Assembly (NCBI GenBank): GCA_900290385.1
Contig: OMSV01000188.1
Location: forward strand, 217-14,326
Direction of reading: 5' to 3'
Source: Syntrophobacter sp. SbD2
GTDB taxonomy: Bacteria; Desulfobacterota; Syntrophobacteria; Syntrophobacterales; Syntrophobacteraceae
DNA length: 14,110 nt
Part shown: piece by piece, positions 1-6,939 of the stretch
Layout: each line of letters starts with the position of its first letter
Position numbering within the stretch: position 1 is the stretch's first letter
Notes under the pieces: model-generated
What the model was told of the DNA's origin: nothing
The model's input: only the letters and a program-made list of their open reading frames with translations
Databases searched by the model: none
Made by a program: the position numbers and the translations under genes

Positions 1-17
1 GAAAGGGGGTTTTTTTG
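1..17 (+). terminator. 3' half of a probable intrinsic terminator of an upstream gene
   Basis: The window opens with GAAAGGGGG followed directly by seven T. This looks like the descending arm and U-tract of a rho-independent terminator whose 5' arm (expected CCCCCTTTC) would lie just outside the window. If so, an upstream rightward gene ends here and the transporter operon starts a new transcription unit. Only one arm is visible, so this is tentative. Confidence 0.35.
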
Positions 18-100
18 TGCCTTGCGCATGCCTATTGTGTATCAACTGAATATCGGCGGCGAGAGACCGGTTGATATAGGGTTGATTTCTACAGTCGCAA

Positions 101-129
101 TTGATAACAGTGCGTACTTTTGATATAAA
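101..129 (+). promoter_or_regulatory. Putative sigma70 promoter for the transporter operon
   Basis: A -35 box TTGATA (101-106) is followed by a 17-nt spacer and a -10 box TATAAA (124-129). TGA at 121-123 gives an extended -10 (TGn). Transcription would start near 136, leaving a leader of about 50 nt before the binding-protein start at 188. Box match and spacing are good by eye; there is no experimental support. Confidence 0.5.
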
Positions 130-187
130 AGAGGACTTCAGGCCACTGAAACATGGAGATCGACCGGTTTTAAGGGAAGCTTGCTTG

Positions 188-1851
188 ATGAATATGACGG
201 CCCTCAAGTCTTTTGCAGTTTATCTCGCCAGTCTGGTCTTTGTCTTTGCCTCCCTGGCGCCCTCCGTACAGGCTGAGGGTGAGTTGAAACAGCCGGCGGA
301 CAGGGTCTTTGGCGACTGGCGGATCACACAGCTCAGCGCAGAACCTTCCACCTTGAACCCGATCACATCGACCGACGCCTATGCGGGAGCCATCGACAAC
401 TATATTTATGAATCGCTCCTGAAAAGAGACGACAAGTCTCTGGAACTTGTACCGGTTCTTGCAGATAAATGGGAAATTTCGGCGAACCATCTCATGTACA
501 CTTTCCACCTGAAAAGGAACATAAAGTGGAGCGACGGGCATGAGTTCACGGCAAAAGATATCCTTTTTTCATTCGACCGCATACGAGACCCCAAGGTGGA
601 TTCCGCCCACCTGCGCAACTACTACCAGGACATTGAAAAAGTTGAGGCTCTTGACGACTACACGGTCCGCTTTCATTACAGGATACCTTATTTTCTGGCC
701 CTTGAGTTCTGTGGGGGTATGCCGGTAGTGCCTGCGCACCTGTTCAAAGAAGGAGAAGATTTCAATCAGCACCCGATCGGACGCAAACCGGTCGGCACCG
801 GCCCATACAAGCTGCTCCACTGGGAAACCGGAAAAGAAATCGCGCTGGTTCGAAACGAGGCCTATTGGGGTGAAAAACCGGCCATCGACCGGATCATTTA
901 CAAAGTCATCACGGATCAGTCCGTCGGCCTTCAGGTCTTGAAGCAGGGGGGCCTGGATGAGATGGACCTCAGGCCGATTCAATGGGAGAAGCAGACTCAG
1001 ACCAAGCGATTCGCGGAGAACTTCCGAAAGCTTTCCTATTACATCCCGAGCTTTAGTTATATCGGGTGGAATGCCCGACGGCCAATTTTCTCGGATAAAA
1101 GAGTCCGGCGGGCGATGACCATGCTGGTTGACCGGGAACTGATCCTGAACAAAATCCTCTTCGGGCTTGGGACAATCGTTAGCAGTCCTTTTTATGTAAA
1201 CAGCCCCGAGTACGACAAGAACATAAAGCCTTATCCGTATGATCCGAAAGCTGCCTTGGAGCTGCTCAAATCCGCCGGATGGGATTACCGTCCGGGTGAG
1301 GAGGTTTTGCAAAAAGACGGGAAACCATTCGAATTCGAATTCCTGATCTCGTCAAGTTCCAAGTTAGGAGAGCAGATTGCGACCATGCTCCAGGAGAACC
1401 TAAAAGAGATCGGCATCACAATGTCGATCCGCAAGCTCGAGTGGGCAGTTTTCATTCAGAGAATCGAGGAGCATAGTTTCGACGCCTGTACGATGGGCTG
1501 GGCGCTCGGATGGGAGTCCGATCCCTATCAGATATGGCATTCTTCGCAGGCAGTGGACAAAGGCTCAAATTTCGTGGGGTTCAAGAATGCGGAAGCGGAT
1601 AAATTGATCGAGGAGGCGCGCAAAGAATTCGATGCGAGGAGGCGCGCAAAGAATTCGATCCGGACAAGAGACGTGAGATGTATTACCGCTTCCAGGAAAT
1701 AGTTCACGATGAGCAGCCCTACACCTTTCTTTTCACCAACGAGGCGCTGGTGGTTGTCTCCAGGAGGTTCCGCACCGTAGAGGTTTACCCTTTGGGGATT
1801 TCGCCGCTGTACTGGTGGGTGCCGAAAGAGGCTCAGAAATATAGTGACTAA
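188..1851 (+). pseudogene. Family 5 ABC solute-binding protein (oligo/dipeptide type), frameshifted near its 3' end
   Basis: This gene encodes a periplasmic binding protein of the SBP_bac_5 (OppA/DppA) family, expected to deliver peptides or similar solutes to the permeases encoded downstream. ATG 188 is chosen because it gives a clean signal peptide of about 29 residues (hydrophobic core, then PSVQA before the mature EGEL) and has AAGGGA at 172-177 as ribosome binding site. Family features include the N-terminal AEPSTLNPITS region, an LADKWEIS...YTFHLK segment and KWSDG. A 26-nt tandem duplication at 1609-1660 shifts the frame, so the open frame stops at TAG 1700-1702 after about 22 aberrant residues. 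The native frame continues intact from 1660 (DPDKRREMYYRF...) to TAA 1849-1851. Removing 26 nt leaves exactly 546 codons, a normal family length. The truncated form would lack about 64 C-terminal residues and is probably non-functional. The exact substrate is unknown. Confidence 0.85.
1609..1660 (+). repeat. 26-nt tandem duplication causing the binding-protein frameshift
   Basis: Positions 1609-1633 and 1635-1659 are identical over 25 nt (starting CGAGGAGGCGCG and ending GAATTCGAT), offset by 26 nt. Because 26 is not a multiple of 3, the second copy is read in a different frame and translation ends at 1702. Both the original and the restored frame read family-typical sequence on their own sides, so this is an insertion into a once intact gene. 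Perfect identity suggests recent origin, and such a repeat could also revert by slippage. Confidence 0.9.
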
Positions 1852-2845
1852 TGAAACGGCAAGCGCACTCGTGATGGATAATTTTCTAATGTCTTCAAAA
1901 AACATGTTTGTGGCACAGGGTCTGGACCGCGCTCACAATCGGCGCAAAGACCCGGATTGGATTGCCCGGAGGATGCACAACCCCGGATCGTTTTTCGTGG
2001 CTGTGTGGCAGTCTAAAGTTCTCGTTGCCGAAGGCGAGGCCCCCGGGCCTGTTCTGCTGGAGTGGAAACATTTGGAGGGGCACGCCGAAGCAGATTCCAC
2101 TTTTTTTCTTGGCGAAGATAACGGGCACTCTTATTTTGCTGTTGACATGGATGAAAAAGCCCCAGGCGCTTTTGGCCATGTGGGGCGGTTTAGGGATCTT
2201 CGAGCCGTTGCGCCTTTGCTTTCGCGAGATGACGGAGCGCTTCTGGCTTACGCCAAAACTCTGGCGTACTGGAATCAACGCAATCATTTTTGCGGCGTCT
2301 GCGGAGGCCGAAACGAAATCAGGGAAGGCGGGCACTGCCGCGCCTGCGTGAATCCGCAGTGCGGGGTCGTGCATTTCCCTCGCACTGACCCGGCCGTAAT
2401 CGTTCTGATAAGGTCTGGTGAAAAGTGCCTGCTGGGAAGGCAGCACATTTGGCCTGAGCGCATGTACTCCGTTTTGGCGGGATTCGTGGAACCGGGCGAG
2501 AGCGCCGAGGGCGCCGTGGCGCGCGAGGTTTTTGAGGAGGTCGGGCTTCGTGTTAAAAACATCCGGTATCATTCCACACAGCCGTGGCCGTTTCCCTGCT
2601 CGCTGATGCTGGGATTTACGGCTGAAACCCAAGATCAGCGGATAAAGCTTGGAGATGAAGAACTGGAAGACGCGCGCTGGTTTGGACGCCGCGAACTGCG
2701 TGAAGCCGTTGAAAACGGAGTAGTAAAGCTATCCACGCCGATTTCGATTTCCTATCGCCTGATCGAGGACTGGTTTGACGCCGAAAGCCCGTTCTGTTTG
2801 CGTGACTTTGCGGACCTGGGGTTTGTGATTCGAAAAGAACAATAG
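1844..2845 (+). CDS. nudC: NADH pyrophosphatase / NAD-cap RNA hydrolase NudC
   Basis: This is a Nudix hydrolase of the NudC/NUDT12 type, which splits NAD(H) into NMN(H) and AMP and, in characterised members, removes NAD caps from RNA. Numbered from GTG 1844, an N-terminal domain starts with LDRAHNRRKDPDW (27-39). A zinc ribbon follows with Cys150, Cys153, Cys168 and Cys173, then HFPRTDPAVI. The Nudix box runs from Gly213 to Leu235, with the REVFEEVG core supplying metal-binding glutamates 228, 231 and 232. The NudC signature appears as STQPWPFP (244-251), where SQPWPFP is usual. The start is uncertain: GTG 1844 overlaps the native TAA of the binding-protein gene by 8 nt, suggesting translational coupling, but ATG 1874, 1889 or 1904 would all keep the conserved part. 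The gene sits inside a transporter operon, which is not its usual setting. It ends with TAG. Confidence 0.9.
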   Translation: MTNETASALVMDNFLMSSKNMFVAQGLDRAHNRRKDPDWIARRMHNPGSFFVAVWQSKVLVAEGEAPGPVLLEWKHLEGHAEADSTFFLGEDNGHSYFAVDMDEKAPGAFGHVGRFRDLRAVAPLLSRDDGALLAYAKTLAYWNQRNHFCGVCGGRNEIREGGHCRACVNPQCGVVHFPRTDPAVIVLIRSGEKCLLGRQHIWPERMYSVLAGFVEPGESAEGAVAREVFEEVGLRVKNIRYHSTQPWPFPCSLMLGFTAETQDQRIKLGDEELEDARWFGRRELREAVENGVVKLSTPISISYRLIEDWFDAESPFCLRDFADLGFVIRKEQ

Positions 2846-2892
2846 ATAATTTCCGTTCGGAGTTTCAGGATGGACAATAGACAAGGACGGCG

Positions 2893-3978
2893 TTGCCCGA
2901 GATGAAAGCCTATCTGATCAAGAGGATGCTCCAGATCATTCCGACCCTTCTGGGGATAACTCTTATAACGTTTGTCATTATCCATCTGGCGCCCGGAAAT
3001 CCCGCGATGCTCAAACTGCAGATGGGCAAAGGGCAGGCGGAGCTGGGCAATAAGGCTTTTTCCCAGCAGATCATCGAGCAAACAAAAGAACTCTACGGGT
3101 TGGACAAGCCCCTGCCGTTGCAATACATTCTGTGGGTAAAACGCATCTTCACCCTCGATTTCGGGTTCTCATATAAAGACCACCGCAATGTGTGGGAGTA
3201 CATTCTGTGGGTAAAACGCATCTTTACCCTCGATTTCGGGTTTTCGTATAAAGACCACCGCAATGTGTGGGATAAGATTTCCGAACGGCTGCCCATAACG
3301 ATTCAACTCAACATAATCTCGATCTTTCTTGTCTATCTGATCGCAATACCCTGCGGCATCTATTCCTCGACTCATGAGGGGTCGTTTGCGGACAAGATAT
3401 TGACAGTCGGATTCTTCTTCCTCTATTCGCTTCCGAGTTTCTGGGTCGCCGTGCTGCTCATAATGCTCTTCGGAGGGGGGGATTTTTGGGACATTTTCCC
3501 GGTCTACGGCATATCGTCGATAGGCAGCGAGACGATGCGTCTGCTGCCCTGGCTGATCGACCGGATGTGGCACCTGGTGCTTCCGGTCGCCTGTCTAACA
3601 TACGGCGGGCTGGCTTACCTTTCAAGACTGACGCGGGCGGCTATGCTTGAGGTCATTCGGGAAGACTATGTAAGGACGGCCAGGGCAAAAGGTCTGAGCG
3701 AACGTGTGGTGATCTTCAAACACGCCTTCCGTAATGCTTTGCTCCCGCTTATAACGCTGCTTGCCTTTCTTTTACCTTCCATGTTCGGCGGAAGCGTGAT
3801 CATAGAAAGCATCTTTTCGGTCCCCGGGATGGGGCAGCTTGGGTTCGAGTCCGTACTCAGCCGCGACTATCCCGTTATAATGGCGATTACCGCGATCTCG
3901 GCCTTTCTCACACTGATCGGACTGCTTGTTTCCGATATTCTGTATGCCGCGCTAGATCCGCGTATCAAGCTGGAATAA
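2893..3978 (+). CDS. Opp/Dpp-family ABC transporter permease, first subunit (OppB/DppB type), with an internal 25-residue tandem duplication
   Basis: This is an inner-membrane permease of the oligopeptide/dipeptide/nickel ABC importer family. The N-terminus KAYLIKRMLQIIPTLLGIT and first membrane segment lead to the HLAPGNP motif, as in DppB/OppB. The BPD_transp_1 domain begins near residue 135. The ATPase-contacting EAA loop reads YVRTARAKGLSE (259-270), and the C-terminus is LDPRIKLE. Residues 78-102 are repeated as 103-127, extending the segment between membrane helix 1 and helix 2. The protein is therefore about 361 residues, where 306-340 is typical. TTG 2893 is supported by AAGGA at 2883-2887 (5-nt spacing); ATG 2902 (MKAYLIKR) is the alternative. 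A 24-nt gap separates it from the partner permease. No cognate ATPase gene is present in the window. Confidence 0.9.
   Translation: MPEMKAYLIKRMLQIIPTLLGITLITFVIIHLAPGNPAMLKLQMGKGQAELGNKAFSQQIIEQTKELYGLDKPLPLQYILWVKRIFTLDFGFSYKDHRNVWEYILWVKRIFTLDFGFSYKDHRNVWDKISERLPITIQLNIISIFLVYLIAIPCGIYSSTHEGSFADKILTVGFFFLYSLPSFWVAVLLIMLFGGGDFWDIFPVYGISSIGSETMRLLPWLIDRMWHLVLPVACLTYGGLAYLSRLTRAAMLEVIREDYVRTARAKGLSERVVIFKHAFRNALLPLITLLAFLLPSMFGGSVIIESIFSVPGMGQLGFESVLSRDYPVIMAITAISAFLTLIGLLVSDILYAALDPRIKLE
3124..3273 (+). repeat. 75-nt in-frame tandem duplication inside the first permease gene
   Basis: Copy 1 is 3124-3198 and copy 2 is 3199-3273, each encoding a 25-residue unit that starts YILWVKRIFTLDF and ends DHRNVW plus E or D. 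The copies differ at 3150/3225, 3168/3243 and 3171/3246, all silent third positions, and at the last base of the unit (GAG versus GAT, Glu versus Asp). The second copy continues into the normal family sequence (KISERLP), and the sequence before the first copy is also family-typical. The extra unit is therefore an internal insertion just before membrane helix 2. Confidence 0.95.
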
Positions 3979-4002
3979 ACGAAGTCAAACTGGTTTGGAA
4001 TA

Positions 4003-5082
4003 ATGACTGATCCGGCACAAACTCTGGATTTTCAAGTTCTGGAAACACAATCAGAGGCAAAGGGGGAGGTCCCCAATACCTACTGGAAAATGGTCAGCTA
4101 CCATTTCAAAAAGAGAAAGCTGGCCGTCCTTGGGTTGTGGATAACAATATTTCTGTTTTTTGTCGCCATTTTTGCGAATCTGCTCGCTAGCGACAAACCT
4201 ATCTTGTTTTACCACCAGGGCAAGGTCTATTTTCCCGTCTTTTCTGGCGCGGAAAAGGTTGGTTCCTTTGTCTGGAAGGACCTGAAGAAAAAAGCTCCTT
4301 TTGTTTACCAGCACGTTGCCGGAAAAGAAGAGGCGATAGCTATATGGCCCGTGGTGAAATATTCACCGACTGAATACAACCTGCTGGAGTACCTCGCTCC
4401 CCCCGACTCCAGTCACTGGTTCGGCACCGATGACAGCGGCCGGGACGTGCTGAGCAGAATGATCCACGGGGCGCGCATTTCTCTTTCGGTGGGTTTCGTT
4501 GCCGTAGGAATAGCGATGATCATAGGGGTCCTGTTGGGGGCGCTCGCAGGCTACTTTGGCGGGTGGCCCGATATAGTTATAAGCCGTGCAATCGAGATCA
4601 TGCTCACTATTCCCACATTTTTCCTGATTATCGCTATAATTGCGTTCCTGCCGCCGAGTATCTACAACATCATGGTTGTCATCGGCCTGACTGGATGGAC
4701 CGGATTCGCGCGATTCGTGCGCGCCGAATTTTTCAAGCTCAAACAGCTCGACTTCATTACGGCGTTGCGCGCTCTTGGCGCTTCACACAGGCGTATAATC
4801 TTTCTACACATGCTTCCTAACGCAATGGCCCCGGTCCTGGTCTCGGCGGTCTTTGGAATTGCGGGGGCCATCCTTACCGAGTCGAGCTTGAGTTTTCTGG
4901 GGTTCGGCGTGCCGCCGCCGACTCCGAGCTGGGGCGAGATTCTTTCCCAGAGCCGTGACTATATTGAATTTGCATGGTGGCTGACCGTTTTCCCCGGGTT
5001 TGCGATATTCATGAGCATCACCGCCTACAACCTTGTCGGTGAAGGACTGCGGGACGCGATGGACCCGAAACTGTTCCGGTAA
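4003..5082 (+). CDS. Opp/Dpp-family ABC transporter permease, second subunit (OppC/DppC/YejE type)
   Basis: This is the inner-membrane partner of the preceding permease. A cytoplasmic N-terminal arm (YHFKKRKLAVLG, 33-44) is the OppC_N type, followed by membrane segment 1 (about 44-61). Then comes a long hydrophilic, presumably periplasmic stretch (about 62-136) before the signature HWFGTDDSGRDVLSR (138-152). The BPD_transp_1 core has the EAA loop TALRALGASHRRIIFLHMLPN (253-273, abbreviated here as ALRALGAS...LPN), and the C-terminus is GEGLRDAMDPKLF. The periplasmic insertion (including KVYFPVF) resembles what I recall of YejE more than plain DppC; that is from memory. ATG 4003 follows the previous gene by 24 nt with only a weak TTTGGAA as ribosome binding site. 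Length 359 fits an OppC with this insertion. No OppD/OppF-type ATPases follow; the next gene is xseA. Confidence 0.9.
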   Translation: MTDPAQTLDFQVLETQSEAKGEVPNTYWKMVSYHFKKRKLAVLGLWITIFLFFVAIFANLLASDKPILFYHQGKVYFPVFSGAEKVGSFVWKDLKKKAPFVYQHVAGKEEAIAIWPVVKYSPTEYNLLEYLAPPDSSHWFGTDDSGRDVLSRMIHGARISLSVGFVAVGIAMIIGVLLGALAGYFGGWPDIVISRAIEIMLTIPTFFLIIAIIAFLPPSIYNIMVVIGLTGWTGFARFVRAEFFKLKQLDFITALRALGASHRRIIFLHMLPNAMAPVLVSAVFGIAGAILTESSLSFLGFGVPPPTPSWGEILSQSRDYIEFAWWLTVFPGFAIFMSITAYNLVGEGLRDAMDPKLFR

Positions 5083-5161
5083 CTGCCGGCCGAAGCCGGA
5101 TATGAGAGGGTGGGAATAACAGCCCTGATCGGATGAGTGGTTGATCTAAGAGAATAGCGAA

Positions 5162-6530
5162 ATGCTCCAGTTGCACATTGAAGACGAGAGCGGGATACTT
5201 ACAGTCAGCAAGCTTAACCAGCATGTGAAGGCGCTACTGGAGGAGAGGTTCCCGTTTGTCTGGGTTAAAGGTGAGATATCTAATTTTCGGGTCCCGGCTT
5301 CGGGACATTTTTATTTCACGCTCAAGGATGCGCAGAGCCAGATCAACGCGGTCTTTTTTCGAGCGCAAAACCGCTTCCTGCGGTTTGTCCCCGAATCGGG
5401 AATGCAGGTCATTTGCCAGGCCCGTCTGAGCGTCTATGAACCCAGGGGCGAATACCAGTTAATAGTAGAGGTCATGGAGCCCCTCGGGGTTGGCGACCTG
5501 CAGCTCGCTTTCGAGGCCTTGAAGAGGAAGCTCGAGGCCGAAGGTCTGTTCGACGCGGCCCGAAAGAAAGTCCTTCCGCTTTGCCCGCAGAATGTCTGCC
5601 TGATTACTTCAAAAAGCGGCGCTGCAATCAGGGACATCCTCAAGGTGCTCCAGAGAAGCCCTTATCCAGTTTCGGTCACACTTTTCCCGGTGGCCGTGCA
5701 GGGACCCGAGGCTGCTTGAAATAGCTGAAGCTATTGGATCGGCCAACCTGCTTACCTGGCGCCACGAGTGGGATGTTGTGATTGTCGGGCGCGGAGGGGG
5801 AAGCGTAGAAGACCTGTGGGCGTTTAACGAGGAGGTTGTCGCGCGGGCGATTTCCGGGTCTTCGATTCCGGTAATTTCAGCGGTAGGCCATGAAATTGAT
5901 TTTACAATAGCAGATATGGTTGCGGACCTTCGAATGCCCACACCGACCGGTGCGGCCGAGTGGGTGGTAAAGAGGCTCGAGCAGTTCCAACGCGACCTGC
6001 ATGGCGGCAGGGATCGGTTGGTCCAGATCATAAAGGCAAGACTCGAGAATCTGGCCTTGCGGCTCAAATACCTGGAGAGCCGGATAACGCATCCCAAAAG
6101 GCGCCTGGAGAATCTGAGGCTCACTCTCGACGATCGCCTGCAACGCCTGACTCTTGCCATCCAGAGGCGCCTTGAGAAGATGCGCGTTTCGTACAGCCAT
6201 CTGGGCGGCAGGCTGCTGTATCTTAATCCTGAGGCCCGCATCCAGAAAGGCCGAGCGGAGCTAAACCGCCTGTGCAAAGAGCTTACGCTCCATCATCACC
6301 GGATTTTAGACGGATACAGGCTCAGGTATGAGCATAACGTCTCGCGTCTAGGGGCGCTTAGTCCGCTTTCGGTTCTTCTGCGCGGGTATTCGATTACGTA
6401 TAGAATCGCGGATGGCAAAGTGATCAGAAGCTACACTGAAACCGGGCCTGGAGATAGTGTTGTTGTGCGGCTTGCCGACGGCCGGCTGGAGTGTATGGTC
6501 GATAAGGCCGAAAACGTTCAGACCGAATAG
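5162..6530 (+). pseudogene. xseA: Exodeoxyribonuclease VII large subunit XseA, interrupted by a frameshift
   Basis: XseA is the catalytic and DNA-binding subunit of exonuclease VII, which degrades single-stranded DNA to oligonucleotides. The first open part (5162-5719, 185 residues) holds the N-terminal OB-fold domain: LTVSKLNQHVKALLEERFP, then WVKGEISNF and GHFYFTLKD. It reaches the start of the catalytic domain (LFPVAVQG) and ends at TGA 5717-5719. The second part resumes one base over at about 5715 (LEIAEAIG...), with the conserved [25 protein letters not shown] and [13 protein letters not shown] blocks, a long coiled-coil region, and stop TAG 6528-6530. The rejoined length is about 456 codons, normal for XseA. 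The residue count between VQG and EIAEAI fits loss of two bases around 5711-5717 better than gain of one. AAGAGA at 5148-5153 is a weak ribosome binding site. Unless the frameshift is an error, active exonuclease VII is unlikely. Confidence 0.9.
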
Positions 6531-6543
6531 GAAGGGTGACTCC

Positions 6544-6801
6544 GTGGCTAAGAAAAAAAGTGATCTGTTTGAAGAGGCTCTGAAAAAGCTTCAGGATCTC
6601 GTGGAAAAGCTGGAGAAGGGGGACTTGCCCCTTGAAGAGGCAATGGAATGTTTCTCCGAGGGGATTCGAACTGCCCAGTTTTGCCACAAGAAACTCGAAG
6701 AGGCCGAAACCAAGGTACAGGTGCTCCTTAAAGACCAGCAGGGCGGGTGGGAATCCGCGCCTTTCGAGGCCGCTCAGACGAACGCGGGACAGAAGGGGTA
6801 A
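6544..6801 (+). CDS. xseB: Exodeoxyribonuclease VII small subunit XseB
   Basis: XseB is the small helical subunit of exonuclease VII, several copies of which bind the coiled-coil region of XseA. The 85-residue product has the family pattern: LFEEALKKLQDLVEKLEKGD, then LPLEEAMECFSEGI, and a final KKLEEAETKV helix (typical length is about 80). GTG 6544 is chosen because it follows xseA by 13 nt with GGAAGGGTGA just upstream, and it removes an implausible N-terminal extension that would overlap xseA. It ends at TAA 6799-6801. It lies in an operon with xseA. If xseA is truly broken, this subunit has no partner, yet it shows no decay. Confidence 0.93.
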   Translation: MAKKKSDLFEEALKKLQDLVEKLEKGDLPLEEAMECFSEGIRTAQFCHKKLEEAETKVQVLLKDQQGGWESAPFEAAQTNAGQKG

Positions 6802-6857
6802 CTCTGGGGCTTGGGCGAGTTGCGCCGCAAACACGCTTAATTACTTGTAGCTGGAAG

Positions 6858-6886
6858 TTGCAAATCGGCCATGTTAGTATTATATT
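6858..6886 (+). promoter_or_regulatory. Putative sigma70 promoter upstream of ispA
   Basis: TTGCAA (6858-6863) and TATATT (6881-6886) are separated by exactly 17 nt in a distinctly AT-rich gap of 138 nt between xseB and ispA. Transcription would start near 6893, about 47 nt before the ispA ATG. This would let ispA-dxs-tlyA-rlmH be expressed independently of xseAB. No clear terminator is seen after xseB, so read-through is also possible. Confidence 0.45.
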
Positions 6887-6939
6887 TAGTCTTTTAGTTT
6901 TTCGATTTTTTACAAAGTTAATCCGTATTGTAGGTTTCT

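Noticed and set aside
101..187. N-terminal extension of the binding protein starting at TTG 101
   Set aside because: It would place 29 residues before the signal peptide, and the TTG coincides with the putative -35 box. ATG 188 has a ribosome binding site and a clean signal peptide.
1324..1344. Short repeated TTCGAA/GAATTC pattern in the binding-protein gene
   Set aside because: It encodes an ordinary Phe-Glu alternation in a beta strand and has no sign of being a regulatory or mobile element.
5086..5099. GC hairpin (CCGGC, CGAA loop, GCCGG) just after the second permease
   Set aside because: Stem of only 5 bp and no T-tract follows, so I cannot call it a terminator.
5711..5719. Programmed +1 frameshift at a slow UGA in xseA (release-factor-2 style)
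   Set aside because: The codon before TGA is GCT, which re-pairs poorly at CTT. There is no Shine-Dalgarno-like stimulator, and the residue spacing fits a base loss better.
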